Assembly: GCA_013397435.1 (NCBI GenBank)
Contig: VZRG01001492.1
Span: 117,814 to 181,813, forward strand
DNA length: 64,000 bases
Direction of reading: 5' to 3'
DNA from: Erythrocercus mccallii
Lineage: Eukaryota > Chordata > Aves > Passeriformes > Dicruridae
The first letter of the stretch is position 1, and each line of letters opens with the position of its first letter. The notes beneath the pieces are model-generated. The model was not told the DNA's origin. It ran no database searches and worked only from the letters and a program-made list of their open reading frames with translations. The translations under genes and the position numbers were made by a program. Positions 26,901 to 37,036 of this stretch are shown piece by piece.

Positions 26901-29883
26901 TGGACAATATTTCACACAGCTCCTCTTACAAACCAGCTGTGGGTGCTGTATCCTCTAGCTGATGGTAATATCTTCAATTGCCTCAGCAAATGGGAAAAGA
27001 CATCTGCTGGTAGGTTAGGCATGACATTACAGAAAAAAATGCACTGTTTCACCCTTGTAAAAATAACTGCAATTGTTTCAGAGAAACCATTTGTTTAAGA
27101 AAACAAAATAGAGAAGAGCTACTGAATTACACAGCCTATTTCGCAAAAATGAGCAGTCTTAAGGAGATGAACACGTATTTTTTGCCATAGTGAGCACGAA
27201 AAAAACTGAGTGCAGTAGTTCCTTTTACTCTGGCATTCCTTACTTTTGAAGTACTTGACCTTACAGACATAAATCATGTCCACATTACAGACAAAAAAAC
27301 CTAGCAAGGATCTATTAGAAAATACATGACTGCAGTGTATGCACTGATACAGGACAAACACTGCAATAGCTAACCAGAACCACCAGTGCAAAGACCCAGG
27401 TAGGATTCACAACATTGCAACAGTTTAATTACTCCCATTCTCTCTTCTGGTCCAAGAAATGTCCCCTCACAAGTGAGCCACAATGCCTCTCACATTCATT
27501 ACAGCCAAAAAACATCCTGCATATGCAAAGTTCTCAAAGAAGAAAAGTAAACGTGTAGTTTAATATTTAAGTAAGAGCCTAATCAAGCTGTTATTTACTG
27601 ATTCTGGCTGAACAGAGAAGGGAGCCAAAAATTGTTTACTTATTATTTCACCAATAATCTTTACAAAGTGAAAGATGGAGAACCACCTTTTATTTTCTAC
27701 TAAATACAAAACTGCGACAGCCAAGGAATGGACGGGGATTTAGTAATCTTCCTCTGTCCTAACACAGGAATAAGAAGGTACCCAATACACCTGGCAACAC
27801 GTTTATTCAAAACAAGGACTTGTCCATTCCTCCCTCAAAGCCACCAAACATGTTCACCCAAGAGGAAGCCACTAAGGGTTGCCAAACACACAGAAATGAC
27901 ACAGCCCTAAAGAACATACTGAGAGCAACTGGAAGGGTATTCTGGGATGGGGTCCTGTAAGCATCTAGTGCTGCCTACAATCCTTCGCAGGCATCCTCTG
28001 CTGACCACTGAGAGGTACAGGAGACAGGGCTAAACTGTCCTTGCTTGATTTAGCCAGAAGAGCCTGTGTAATAACCAGCAGCTGAACCATCACAAAGCAA
28101 AATAAAGAAGTTTGCTGATAGTAATTCAGTTTCCATACTTGCATGGGTCTAGGTCATCACCAGACAAATACCTAATATCTTTGTAGCCTTTGCTGTCACA
28201 AGAGACTACAGCAGTGATCCCAGTAAACAGATTTTGTCTATCCAGTGAAAACAGAGTGCATTTCAGTACTAAATCATCGATCAGTTTCCACAAATTCACT
28301 AAAGCACAATACTTTGTTATAGAAGAGCATTTTCATGAGCAATTACACACAATGTGAATTGTGTCTTTCTAGAATTACTTGACATGGACAGTCCACATAT
28401 GACAAGGCAGAAGCAGCTGGGCAGATAAGGTCTTTATGCTACTTTATTTCAAGTGTAATGTATGTATAGTCATTGCATGTGCTCTTCACAAAAAGATCCA
28501 GAAGATTAAACATGTTCATTAAATACCATACAAATTTTAAAAGCTCTGATTACCTTGAAGAGACAGAAGAGTAGCATTTCTCTCTGTTTAAAAACCTTGC
28601 CTGGCGTAAATCATCACAGACCATTTCTTTCTCTTAGTGATTCAGAGACAACAAATTCCACTGAAGTAATGAACAAAACTTCTGCAAAGTACTACATGTG
28701 TACATAATAAGAGACGGTAAAGTTAATTTGTCAGTCTACGTTTAAAGATAAAAATTATTTCTTCCCTTAAACTAAAAAGTTATTTGTTATAAAAGCTTTT
28801 CTAACAGTTAATGCAAATGAAAATCACATACTTTCTGATAAACATGTTTCCAAACAGAGACCATTGTATTAGTAAATTATTCAGCTTGAACAGAGAGCCT
28901 ACACTGATTAGATATAAGCCCCAGTAGGAGGAAAAATCTAAACCTTGACAAAAATAACTTTAAAAACATGATGTGATAGATCTTTTTGAGCTATTTATGG
29001 ACCTGGAACACCTACAATAATGCATTAAAACACTTCAAGTTTTGATACAGTTTTTGCTCAGCGGGAAATTATGCATGGGGCAGAAACGCTAAAAAAGCAA
29101 AGCAAAAGAGAACCCAAGCAAATACAGTCCCTCTGCCAAGAGAGACCTTTCCTTCCCCAGGCCCGGAGTAAGATCTGGTCTGAGTGCAAGAGCACTCTCG
29201 TGCCTCGTGAAGCAGCAGCCACTCCGATAAACAGGAAGAGCCAACACTACTCCTGGCTTTTAAAACACATTCAAAATACTTTACATAGAAAATAAGCAAC
29301 TCATCACTAACGTTTTTCCGAGACAAGAAGAGCTAGCTGCATTTTGCACCCAAGTGTTATGTAAATGAGTGGGCAGGAGGCAGCCGCGGGGTCTCTTAGG
29401 AGCCACTCAACCTATAGAGAAAAGAAGGAAAACGGGGGAGCGGGGTGGGGGATGTTTGAAACCCTCGGGGCTCACAGCCCCGCGGCCGTGCGCTCCCCGT
29501 TCCCAACCTTGCACAACTTTCCGCCGCCACAGTTCCGCTCGGCTCCCCGGGCGGGGACGGGACGGAGGGGTCCGAGCCCTCCGCCGCCCGCCGCCTTTGT
29601 TCGCGGGGGCCGCCGCTCCCGGCACAAAGCGGGCGGCAGAACTTGCGGAGGAGACCTCGGCCCTGCCCGGGGGCCGTGGCGGAGCAGCACCCCCCCGGCC
29701 CGTCTCCGCGGCGGGCGGGAGCGCTGCGTGGACCGCGGGGCAGCAGACCGTGCGCGGCCGGCAACGTGAGCCGCATGGGAAACGGCGGCGGCCGGCGCCG
29801 CGACCCTCGCCCCGGCCCCCCGCCCGCTCCGCCGGCAGCCCCGGGGCACCCGGCCCCTTCCCGAGGCGGCTCCTCCCGCTCGC

Positions 29884-29889
29884 ACTCAC
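29884..29889 (-). other. Candidate 5' splice site, minus strand
   Basis: On the minus strand the sequence reads cccgaaaa|GTGAGTgcg, a strong donor inside the CpG island. The exon would end at 29,890 and start somewhere in the island or the gap. Whether it is used cannot be decided from sequence alone. Confidence 0.4.
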
Positions 29890-30277
29890 TTTTCGGGACG
29901 GGCTCCGCTGGGCTCTCCCTCCGTTCGCGGCGCGCGCGCCTTCCCGCCGGCGGGGCGATGCAGGCGGCGAGGCGGAGCCCCTCTCCCCCGGCGGGAGGGG
30001 GTCCGCTGCGCCCCCCGCCCCGGGGATGCCGCCGGGGGCCGGGTGACTTCAAAGGGGCAGGCGGGTCGGCCCCCGCCCGCCCCGGGCGGGCTGCGGACCG
30101 GTGGCCCTCGAGGAATCCCCCGGCTGCGGCTGTCCCGGCGGCGGATCAGGTGCGCCGCCGCGTCCTCTCACATGGAGCCACCGCCTCGCCGCCCCTCGGC
30201 GCCCCCCGGGCCGGTCCCCGCACCGCCGCCGGCCGGGAGGCGAGTGGCTCGGGCCGCGGCCCCCGCCCCGCTCTCCC

Positions 30278-30645
30278 NNNNNNNNNNNNNNNNNNNNNNN
30301 NNNNNNNNNNNNNNNNNNNNNNNNNNNNNNNNNNNNNNNNNNNNNNNNNNNNNNNNNNNNNNNNNNNNNNNNNNNNNNNNNNNNNNNNNNNNNNNNNNNN
30401 NNNNNNNNNNNNNNNNNNNNNNNNNNNNNNNNNNNNNNNNNNNNNNNNNNNNNNNNNNNNNNNNNNNNNNNNNNNNNNNNNNNNNNNNNNNNNNNNNNNN
30501 NNNNNNNNNNNNNNNNNNNNNNNNNNNNNNNNNNNNNNNNNNNNNNNNNNNNNNNNNNNNNNNNNNNNNNNNNNNNNNNNNNNNNNNNNNNNNNNNNNNN
30601 NNNNNNNNNNNNNNNNNNNNNNNNNNNNNNNNNNNNNNNNNNNNN
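30278..30645. other. Assembly gap of 368 N
   Basis: Unknown bases interrupt the GC-richest part of the CpG island. GC-rich promoters of birds are often missing from assemblies, and a transcription start or first exon may lie here. Open frames that cross it are artefacts. Confidence 1.
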
Positions 30646-30712
30646 CGCAGGTCCCGCCGCGGCCGCGCGGTTCAGCCCGGGACAAGGGGGCGGCCCCGCG
30701 CCCGCTCCGCCC

Positions 30713-30721
30713 TTTCCCGCC
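30713..30721 (+). promoter_or_regulatory. E2F-type site TTTCCCGCC
   Basis: TTTCCCGCC is an exact match to the E2F consensus (TTTSSCGC), within the CpG island just right of the gap. It is followed by ATGGG. Occupancy is not shown by sequence alone. Confidence 0.45.
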
Positions 30722-30803
30722 ATGGGAACGGCCGGTGCCGGGGCGGTCCCGCCCCGCGCCCTCCGTGCCCGGCCGCCGCTCGGTTTGTCCGGGAGCCGGC
30801 GGT

Positions 30804-30811
30804 CGGAAGTG
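30804..30811 (+). promoter_or_regulatory. ETS-type site CGGAAGTG
   Basis: CGGAAGTG matches the ETS/GABPA core that is frequent in TATA-less CpG-island promoters. It lies about 40 bases left of a strong minus-strand splice donor. Confidence 0.45.
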
Positions 30812-30842
30812 CTGGTGACCCTCGGTGCTTCCAGAAACCGGG

Positions 30843-30848
30843 GCTCAC
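30843..30848 (-). other. Candidate 5' splice site, minus strand
   Basis: On the minus strand 'ggccag|GTGAGCcccgg' is close to the ideal donor CAG|GTRAGT. An exon ending at 30,849 would start within the next 120 bases or so, before the CR1 copy at 30,970. This could be an alternative first exon. Confidence 0.4.
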
Positions 30849-30969
30849 CTGGCCCTAGCAGCACTTTGTCAGTCGGGCTCCGGGCGCCGCGAACCCGGTC
30901 ACGGGAATGATGATTACCCCGTCCCTGCTGTCCTAAGGCCAAACCAAGCGGTATTCACAAGAGCCTCTA

Positions 30970-31402
30970 ACAGAGTCACAGAATCACTTCAGTTGGGAAA
31001 AGACCCCTGAGTTCATGGAGTCCAACTTAGGACTGAACACCATCATGGTCAGCCAGACTGTAGCACTGAGTGCCACATCCAGTCATTCCTTAAATACGTC
31101 CAGGGGCCCCACCACCGCCCTGGGCAGCCCCTTCCAAACTACCCTTTCTGTGAAGAAATTCCTCCTAGTGTCCAGCCTAAACGTCCTCTGGTGCAGCTTG
31201 GTGCACCAGTGCGTCCTCTGGTGCAGTCCTCTGTCCTCTTGTCCTGTCACTGGTTGCCTGGGAGAAGAGACTGACCTTCACCTGGCTACACCCTCCTTTC
31301 AGGCACCTTTAGAGTGGTATGGTCACCCCAAGCCTTCTTTTCTCCAAGCTAAACAACCCCAGCTCCCTCAGCCACTCGTTACAGGACTTGTGCCCCACTT
31401 GA
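30970..31402 (-). repeat. CR1 LINE 3' fragment, reverse orientation
   Basis: The copy begins 'cagagtcacagaatcacttc' and continues through 'agttgggaaaagacccctga', 'gccctgggcagccccttcca', 'ctcctagtgtccagcctaaa', 'gtcctgtcactggttgcctg' and 'ctaaacaaccccagctccct', ending near 'acaggacttgtgcccc'. These are ordered blocks of an avian CR1 3' untranslated region read backwards. It abuts the CpG island and contains a local duplication (31,182-31,226). Confidence 0.92.
31182..31226. repeat. Local 15-bp duplication inside CR1
   Basis: 'cgtcctctggtgcag' occurs at 31,182-31,196 and again at 31,212-31,226, a 30-base period. The usual CR1 sequence has this block once, so a small tandem duplication took place in this copy. 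Confidence 0.8.
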
Positions 31403-33480
31403 TTGCAGACCTGTGGCCATCACACGGGAGCTTTGCTAGGCATCCTTTGGTTTGCGATGCTGAATATGTGGTGCTGTTCAACAACAAGGTAAAAACTGAA
31501 TACTTAATTGTCGACCATTAAGTGTGTGGGATGGCTGAATGCAACACTCAGCCTGGCCACTGAGAAAAGCTTAGGTCTAGAAAAAAGGAAAAAAGCAATA
31601 TTTGACTGTGTTGCCATCATAAAACATAAGAAGAGCAAAATTAAGGTTACTCATGTACCTTAGGTCTGGCATTTCCTTCCTGTTCCAAAGATCATGAATG
31701 GTCTTTGCCATGTCAGGGTATGCCCAGGCAGACACTGGCTGCTCTGCCCAGACCTCACGCCAGCATTGAGCCATGGGATGTCTGACTGCACTAAAAGCCT
31801 TCCAACTGCCCATTAGCTTTTTACTGTCTGCTATTCAGTTTTAATTCTACCTCTTATTCTCCATCATCTTCTGCTTGGTGTTTCTTTACCCTTTGCTATT
31901 ACCTTGTTTACCTGATTTTTCTTTTCCCGTGTATTAAAACAGATGTTTGAGCTCACCTGAGTCTCCAAACCTCTCCCTTGTCCCCATTGGGACAATGCAG
32001 CAGAGAAGCAGTCTTACTCTTGAGAGCTGCACACATGTCCCTTCCTCACCAGCTGGACTTTCAGACATCCATTTCTGTCTAGCTTATGCTTATTGTAGCA
32101 AATTGGCAAGGGGTGGTTTTGCAGACAGAAGCCTCCTTCACTAGTGAGCCATGCTTCCCCACAGAATATCACTCAACTTTTCCACAGAAGGATAAAGCAG
32201 CCCTGCAGTAAGTAATAGGTAAATATATAATCGGGTAATTGAACTTCTTATTTCTGGAGCAGGCAGGAGTTAAATCTGCATGAATAGTATTTTCATTTTG
32301 GCAAGTTTTTCCCCACAAGTTTACAAAAACACTTGCATTTTTTGTCCTCTACAAAGGAAATAGCAATGCTAAAACTTTTGTATCTGCAATATGGATCTCT
32401 GCCCCTTCAGCTAAGAGAACACAGGTCTCTCTCCTCAGACCCTCTCCATGTAAAGGGTTACTGGTTCCTATTTCTTGGATCTATCGCTTATTCCACTGAC
32501 TTTCTATTAATTGTTCTCTCTCTGCGAGTTGAATAATAAATTCACACGTAGGTCAGACAAAACTGGGACACTAATATGAGTACACATTACTTGGGAGTGA
32601 AGGAAAATGTTGGCTGTCTAATCAGTGTAGGTCACTGACAATGGCAGATGCATCACTCAAGAAACACAAAATCACTACTCTGCCAGCACTGATGATAGTG
32701 CTCAGACTGGCTGAGGATTTAATGAAAATGTTACGATTATTTTATTAGTCACAGATTAAAATGGTTCAGCATGTAGTCTTTAATGGAAATGTAGTCATGA
32801 CTGACTATACTTCAAACAGTAGGGATAAAAATAGGAATTGTACTGCAGATCAATGCATTGGCAGAACTAATCACACTGTCATATGCCAGACTTGAATGCC
32901 ACCACACAGACAGTTTCAATAGAACTGATTTTAAAAATAACACACAGAACAATTTTAAGTGGAACTGTATTGTTTTCAACATACAATCCAGTGAGAATGC
33001 AAAAACCTTGCCAGGGGTTATTACTGTGCGTGAAATCGTAACAGAGGATGAGAAACACTGGGGCTTTTAAGCACTCTGCCTAGAGGCTGAAGGGATACTT
33101 GCTGTCTGTCTGGATGCATTTTCTTCCCGTGGTGTTTTTAATCTTGATGGACTACCACCCGTAACAGAGGTTGGTATTAAGCTTAATGGCAAGACTGCAC
33201 TCTATCAACAACCTTGGTAACTGAAAAGATTCCATGCTAAAAGGCATAGAAGTTAGGTGATTATTTGAAAATGAGAGTTAGCCAGGAGAGACAGGGCACA
33301 TGCATGAGTAACAAATCTGCTATAGAATTGTTATTATACAGGAAAGCTGAACCTGTATCATACTGTGTAATCTTTAAAATGCCATAAATAATAAGGTGAA
33401 ATAACCAAATGAAAGGAGCACATTCAAATACTAAACCACCATTTAAAAAATCTGCTCATAAAAAATTTGCCCATATTTCT

Positions 33481-33552
33481 GGTTTTATCAGGCATCTATG
33501 ATAAATTTTGTAAGCTGGTTTTATCAGGCATCTATGATAAATTTTGTAAGCT
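33481..33552. repeat. Perfect 36-bp tandem duplication
   Basis: Two adjacent identical copies of a 36-base unit (33,481-33,516 and 33,517-33,552), each starting 'ggttttatcaggcatctatg' and ending 'taagct'. There is no third copy. Perfect identity in non-coding DNA points to a recent duplication, or to an assembly error. Confidence 0.97.
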
Positions 33553-36500
33553 GTTTGCAGATAAAGGGAAGAATGAAGGATTTCTTTGTGTGGGAAAACA
33601 TGGACCTAAATTATGGTAATACCGAAGGAGGTCTATACAAGGTTTAGACCATTTTGACTTGTGCAATTTAAATTTAAATCCTTACTTTTTGGAAATTATT
33701 TTCCCCAGTTGTTTACAGGTAGATATATCCTAATGGCTGGCAGTGCTGTGCATCCCACTACCTGCAGAAATGAAAACAAAAAACCAAGCTCTGCCTTGGG
33801 CAGATGTTCCAGCTCCTCTAACTTGCCCATACGTGAGGCTCCATGTATCAGGGTTTGGGATGAGACAGGCATGCATCCCAAGTAATGGGGTCATCAGCGG
33901 TGCACACATGTGCGGGTCCTAGACTGGGGAAGGTTTCTGAGGCAGAGTTGGTGCCTGAGAAACAGACCCTTTAGCAGGATTCCTTTGAGAAGGGAGTTAA
34001 CACCAGACACAAAGTCCTGGCTTGCAGCATAATGCTTATCCATGTTTTGGTTTCCCCCTGCAAGCACAGACCAGAGGTGCGGGGAAGCTGTGCTGTTTTG
34101 CTGCTGGTGTAGGAGGAGGCAGGCAATGGAGCAGGGGACACCGAATCAGCAGCTGGCATAATCAGCTTGTTCTGCTGGGTGAGAAAAAAATCTCAGGAGC
34201 AGAAAAAGGTAGCAAAAGGGGCAAGATAAGCAAGTTACAAGGGAGTAGAACCACGCATTTTGTTGTTAGTGAAATACAGATTGATTCATCCAGCTCAAAC
34301 TTCACCCTGTGAGCTGCAGTGCTTAGGCTACACATGGGCTGTCAAAACCTTACTTAAAACTTAAATCTACTAATTCAGACTGCCTGCTGCCACTTCCTAA
34401 ATGGTATGAAACATTCTCTCTCTCTGCTTCGTGTAAGGATATGACATACTTGAGGTAAAGAAGCAAAGAGTTCCTTTTTTTGATAGGCAGTCTTCCAAGC
34501 AAAGACACGGTTAGTTCTACTTTAATTCCCTATAAATGAAACTGCTCTCCTGGCTGACCTTGGGAAGGTCATTTTAAATACCCTGCATGATGGAACTGAG
34601 ACCGTATCCTTCCCAGCAGAGAGACATTTGATTTGTCTCTCTTTTCTTGCTGTTCTTTTCAAAAATGTTTTTAAAGTCACTGGTAAGGCACAATTCACAT
34701 TTCTCCCATAGCATTACTGAGTACTGTAAAGTTGTGTGCAAGCACATTGCACCAGACTTAGACAATAAAATCATGGTTGTAGATAGAACCTATTGCATTC
34801 AAACAAAATAGAGGGGATACAACAGAAGTAATAACAAGAAAACAAAAATGAAAATCTTCTTTCATCTTAATTCCTCTAGGGAACAGGTCATTATGGACAT
34901 ACTGAGCGCAAGTGGAGTTATAACGTAAATGTTCTCTTCAATAAAATGAACAGGTAAAGAAAAACGAGCTATACAAGATCTTATTTTCAAGAGGTGTAAA
35001 GGTCTAACACTTCCCAGTTGCAGATAAAAAAGCCTGGAAAAGAGACAAAAATTTCCAAGATAGATAAGGCAAATTTTCATGGAAGCAGTCAAAGAACTGG
35101 AACCTATTTCCCAAGCCTCGTTCCCACTCGGGAGACAAAGGGAGTAAATTTACTGCAACAAACACTGATGAAAGCTTAGCCATAACTACAGCAGTTCCAG
35201 AATCTGAGTGCAAGTAAAGATAAAGGACAATGCTGTGGCAGCATCAGCTCAGAGACCTGATAGCACTGATGATCTCATCAATAGGAAATTTCAATCTCAA
35301 ACCCTAGCTCTTGATAACAACAGCATCCTTTGCTATGGACATTTACATATAAGTTTCATAGCAATAATATCATGTCAGAAAGGATTTGTGAATTCTTACC
35401 TTGACTCAGGAGAATGGCGTTTTTGATACTTACAGGGATGATACAAAGCAAGATCTTTGGGCTTTTTCTTTCCTTATTCTATTGCTCCATTTCTTCTCAT
35501 TTTGTTATTGGCAGTGTAATGGTTTTAGTAGAAGTAACATAGAAGAGAAACAGTACAATCAGTGAGAAGATTGGCAAAAGACCATCTATATAAATATACT
35601 AGTTTCAATGATAGAGTTAATTGCCTTTGTATGTCTGGCTGTAGCTTAAAGCAAATATAACTAGAGTTAAAACAGTTCCGGCCTCAGTGTGCCGCATACT
35701 GATAGATTAATTTGCTTTTAATGCGAGAGTGCTGATGTTTTTCTTTTTGCACTGAATGCAAAATTGTACTTTTAAAGGACATGGCTTTAAGCAAAAACAT
35801 GGGGTTTGGTGAAGTGTTTGGAACTGAACCGCAGTTTGAGCTGACCTGTGCAACACTGCAAGCTCAGATCTCCAATCTTAGAAACCTTACAGGCAGGTAT
35901 TTCAGTCCATTACTAACACCCATGATAGCACACTCAAGTGAACCAATTTCTGAATGTTCTCCAAATCGACAGCAAAACACAAAGTTTGTCAGGTCCACCA
36001 AGGCTGTGATTACACCAGGACTAAGCCAGCATAAGAACTAGAATTAATTGTACTCTGGTGAAATCAGGGCAGGCATAGCAAGGGTAGTGCAGATCAGTGT
36101 ATTGGAAAAACTATATTGGGCAGTTTGCCTGAAAGCTTGCTGCTCACAAGCTTTGTCAGTCTCTTGCTGCTATTGGATTTAAAATTCATTGTCATAAAAA
36201 GAGAGCTCAGATATCTAAGACTAGCTAATTGTCTCATAAAGGCAACACTGGGAAAAATTCACACAGGAAAGCATGTAGTCTGTGTTTCTGGCAAGTACTA
36301 GTTTACAAAACATCAGCCTATTTATAGTATTTGTCTAAGTGTGTGCTTGAAGTTGAAAGTGTTAGCAACTTTCTTCTATAATCTATATTTAGCCATGGTA
36401 ACCTGACTGTCATGGTAAGCAAAGAAGGTTTGGTGGGAGCAAATCCTAATAAGGTATTCCCCGGTATTGAAAATAACTGAGTCACAGCTGCAATATTTAA

Positions 36501-36925
36501 ACTATTTATAATTCCATTAAACAACAGTTCATAGGAAACCTGGTGGTAACATCACAGTTTTCTGCTATGGATTGATCTTAGTGTCACACCGTAGCAGAGC
36601 CCCTTTTCTTTCCAGAAGTTTCATTAAATTCTTGTTCATGTCTTCAGAGGTAGTTCTACAAAATTCAAAAATCATTTCTTGGCATAAATCTGAATATCTA
36701 TATTTCACATTTAATTTAAATACTATCTGGCACTGTCCTGCTTTCCGGTATAACTTTTTCTTCAGCTATCTTCCTTTGGCCATCAGCAACTACCCCTCCC
36801 CACCAAAGCCTGCAGTTTTTAAAACAATAATTCAGGAAAACAGTTTCTGGAAAAGGTTTGCACAAATATAAAAAAGTCTTAGGGATAAAAAGCCATTGGA
36901 CTCATGTATTCAGCTAAATTGGAGA

Positions 36926-37036
36926 ATACTTACTAACTGTAACAGGTGACACAAAATTCTTGTGAAGTAAAGATTTTTGAGCTATTTGTACTTTTGATTG
37001 TAATTATGTGTCTGTAAAATGGGACACTGATGTTTT
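36926..37036 (+). repeat. MIR-like SINE relic
   Basis: 'acttactaactgt' with 'gtgaca' soon after, and then 'gtgtctgtaaaatgggacac', occur in the order and roughly the spacing of MIR ('cacttactagctgtgtgacc ... cctcatctgtaaaatgggga'). It is highly diverged, as expected for a pre-avian element. Confidence 0.5.

Larger units (their letters stand above)
1..29380 (-). other. Non-coding stretch, probable first intron of FBXW7 (inferred)
   Basis: I see no exon with recognisable protein homology in these 29 kb. The longest open frames (for example 188 codons at 25,950-26,516 plus and 138 codons at 3,877-4,293 minus) match no family I know and have the composition of chance frames. The stretch holds CR1 fragments, simple repeats and a few MIR-like relics, listed separately. 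It lies on the far side of the CpG island from TMEM154. In human, FBXW7 sits there with a first intron of more than 100 kb on the same strand as TMEM154. FBXW7 is the F-box/WD40 substrate receptor of an SCF ubiquitin ligase. Assignment to FBXW7 rests on synteny alone, because none of its alpha, beta or gamma first coding exons is recognisable here. Confidence 0.5.
29380..30925 (-). promoter_or_regulatory. FBXW7: CpG-island promoter, probable FBXW7 5' end
   Basis: GC content and CpG density rise abruptly near 29.38 kb and fall near 30.93 kb, with stretches of nearly pure G/C and runs such as 'cgcgcgcgcc' near 29,930. No TATA box is obvious; there are several GC boxes (for example 'gggcgggg' near 29,548), an E2F-type site and an ETS-type site. 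Strong minus-strand splice donors occur at 29,884-29,889 and 30,843-30,848, consistent with one or more short untranslated first exons transcribed leftward. Human FBXW7 has such an untranslated CpG-island first exon, transcribed away from TMEM154. The long open frames here run through N and GC-rich sequence and are not evidence of coding. Promoter function is well supported by composition; the gene name and direction are inferred from synteny. Confidence 0.6.

Noticed and set aside
1..29380. Search for FBXW7 alpha, beta or gamma first coding exons
   Set aside because: No translated sequence in this part resembles any of them; they presumably lie left of the window.
29365..30942. Many long open frames (up to 391 codons) on both strands in the CpG island
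   Set aside because: They overlap each other on all frames, run through the N gap, and consist of Pro, Ala, Arg and Gly as expected of GC-rich DNA without stops. None resembles a known protein.
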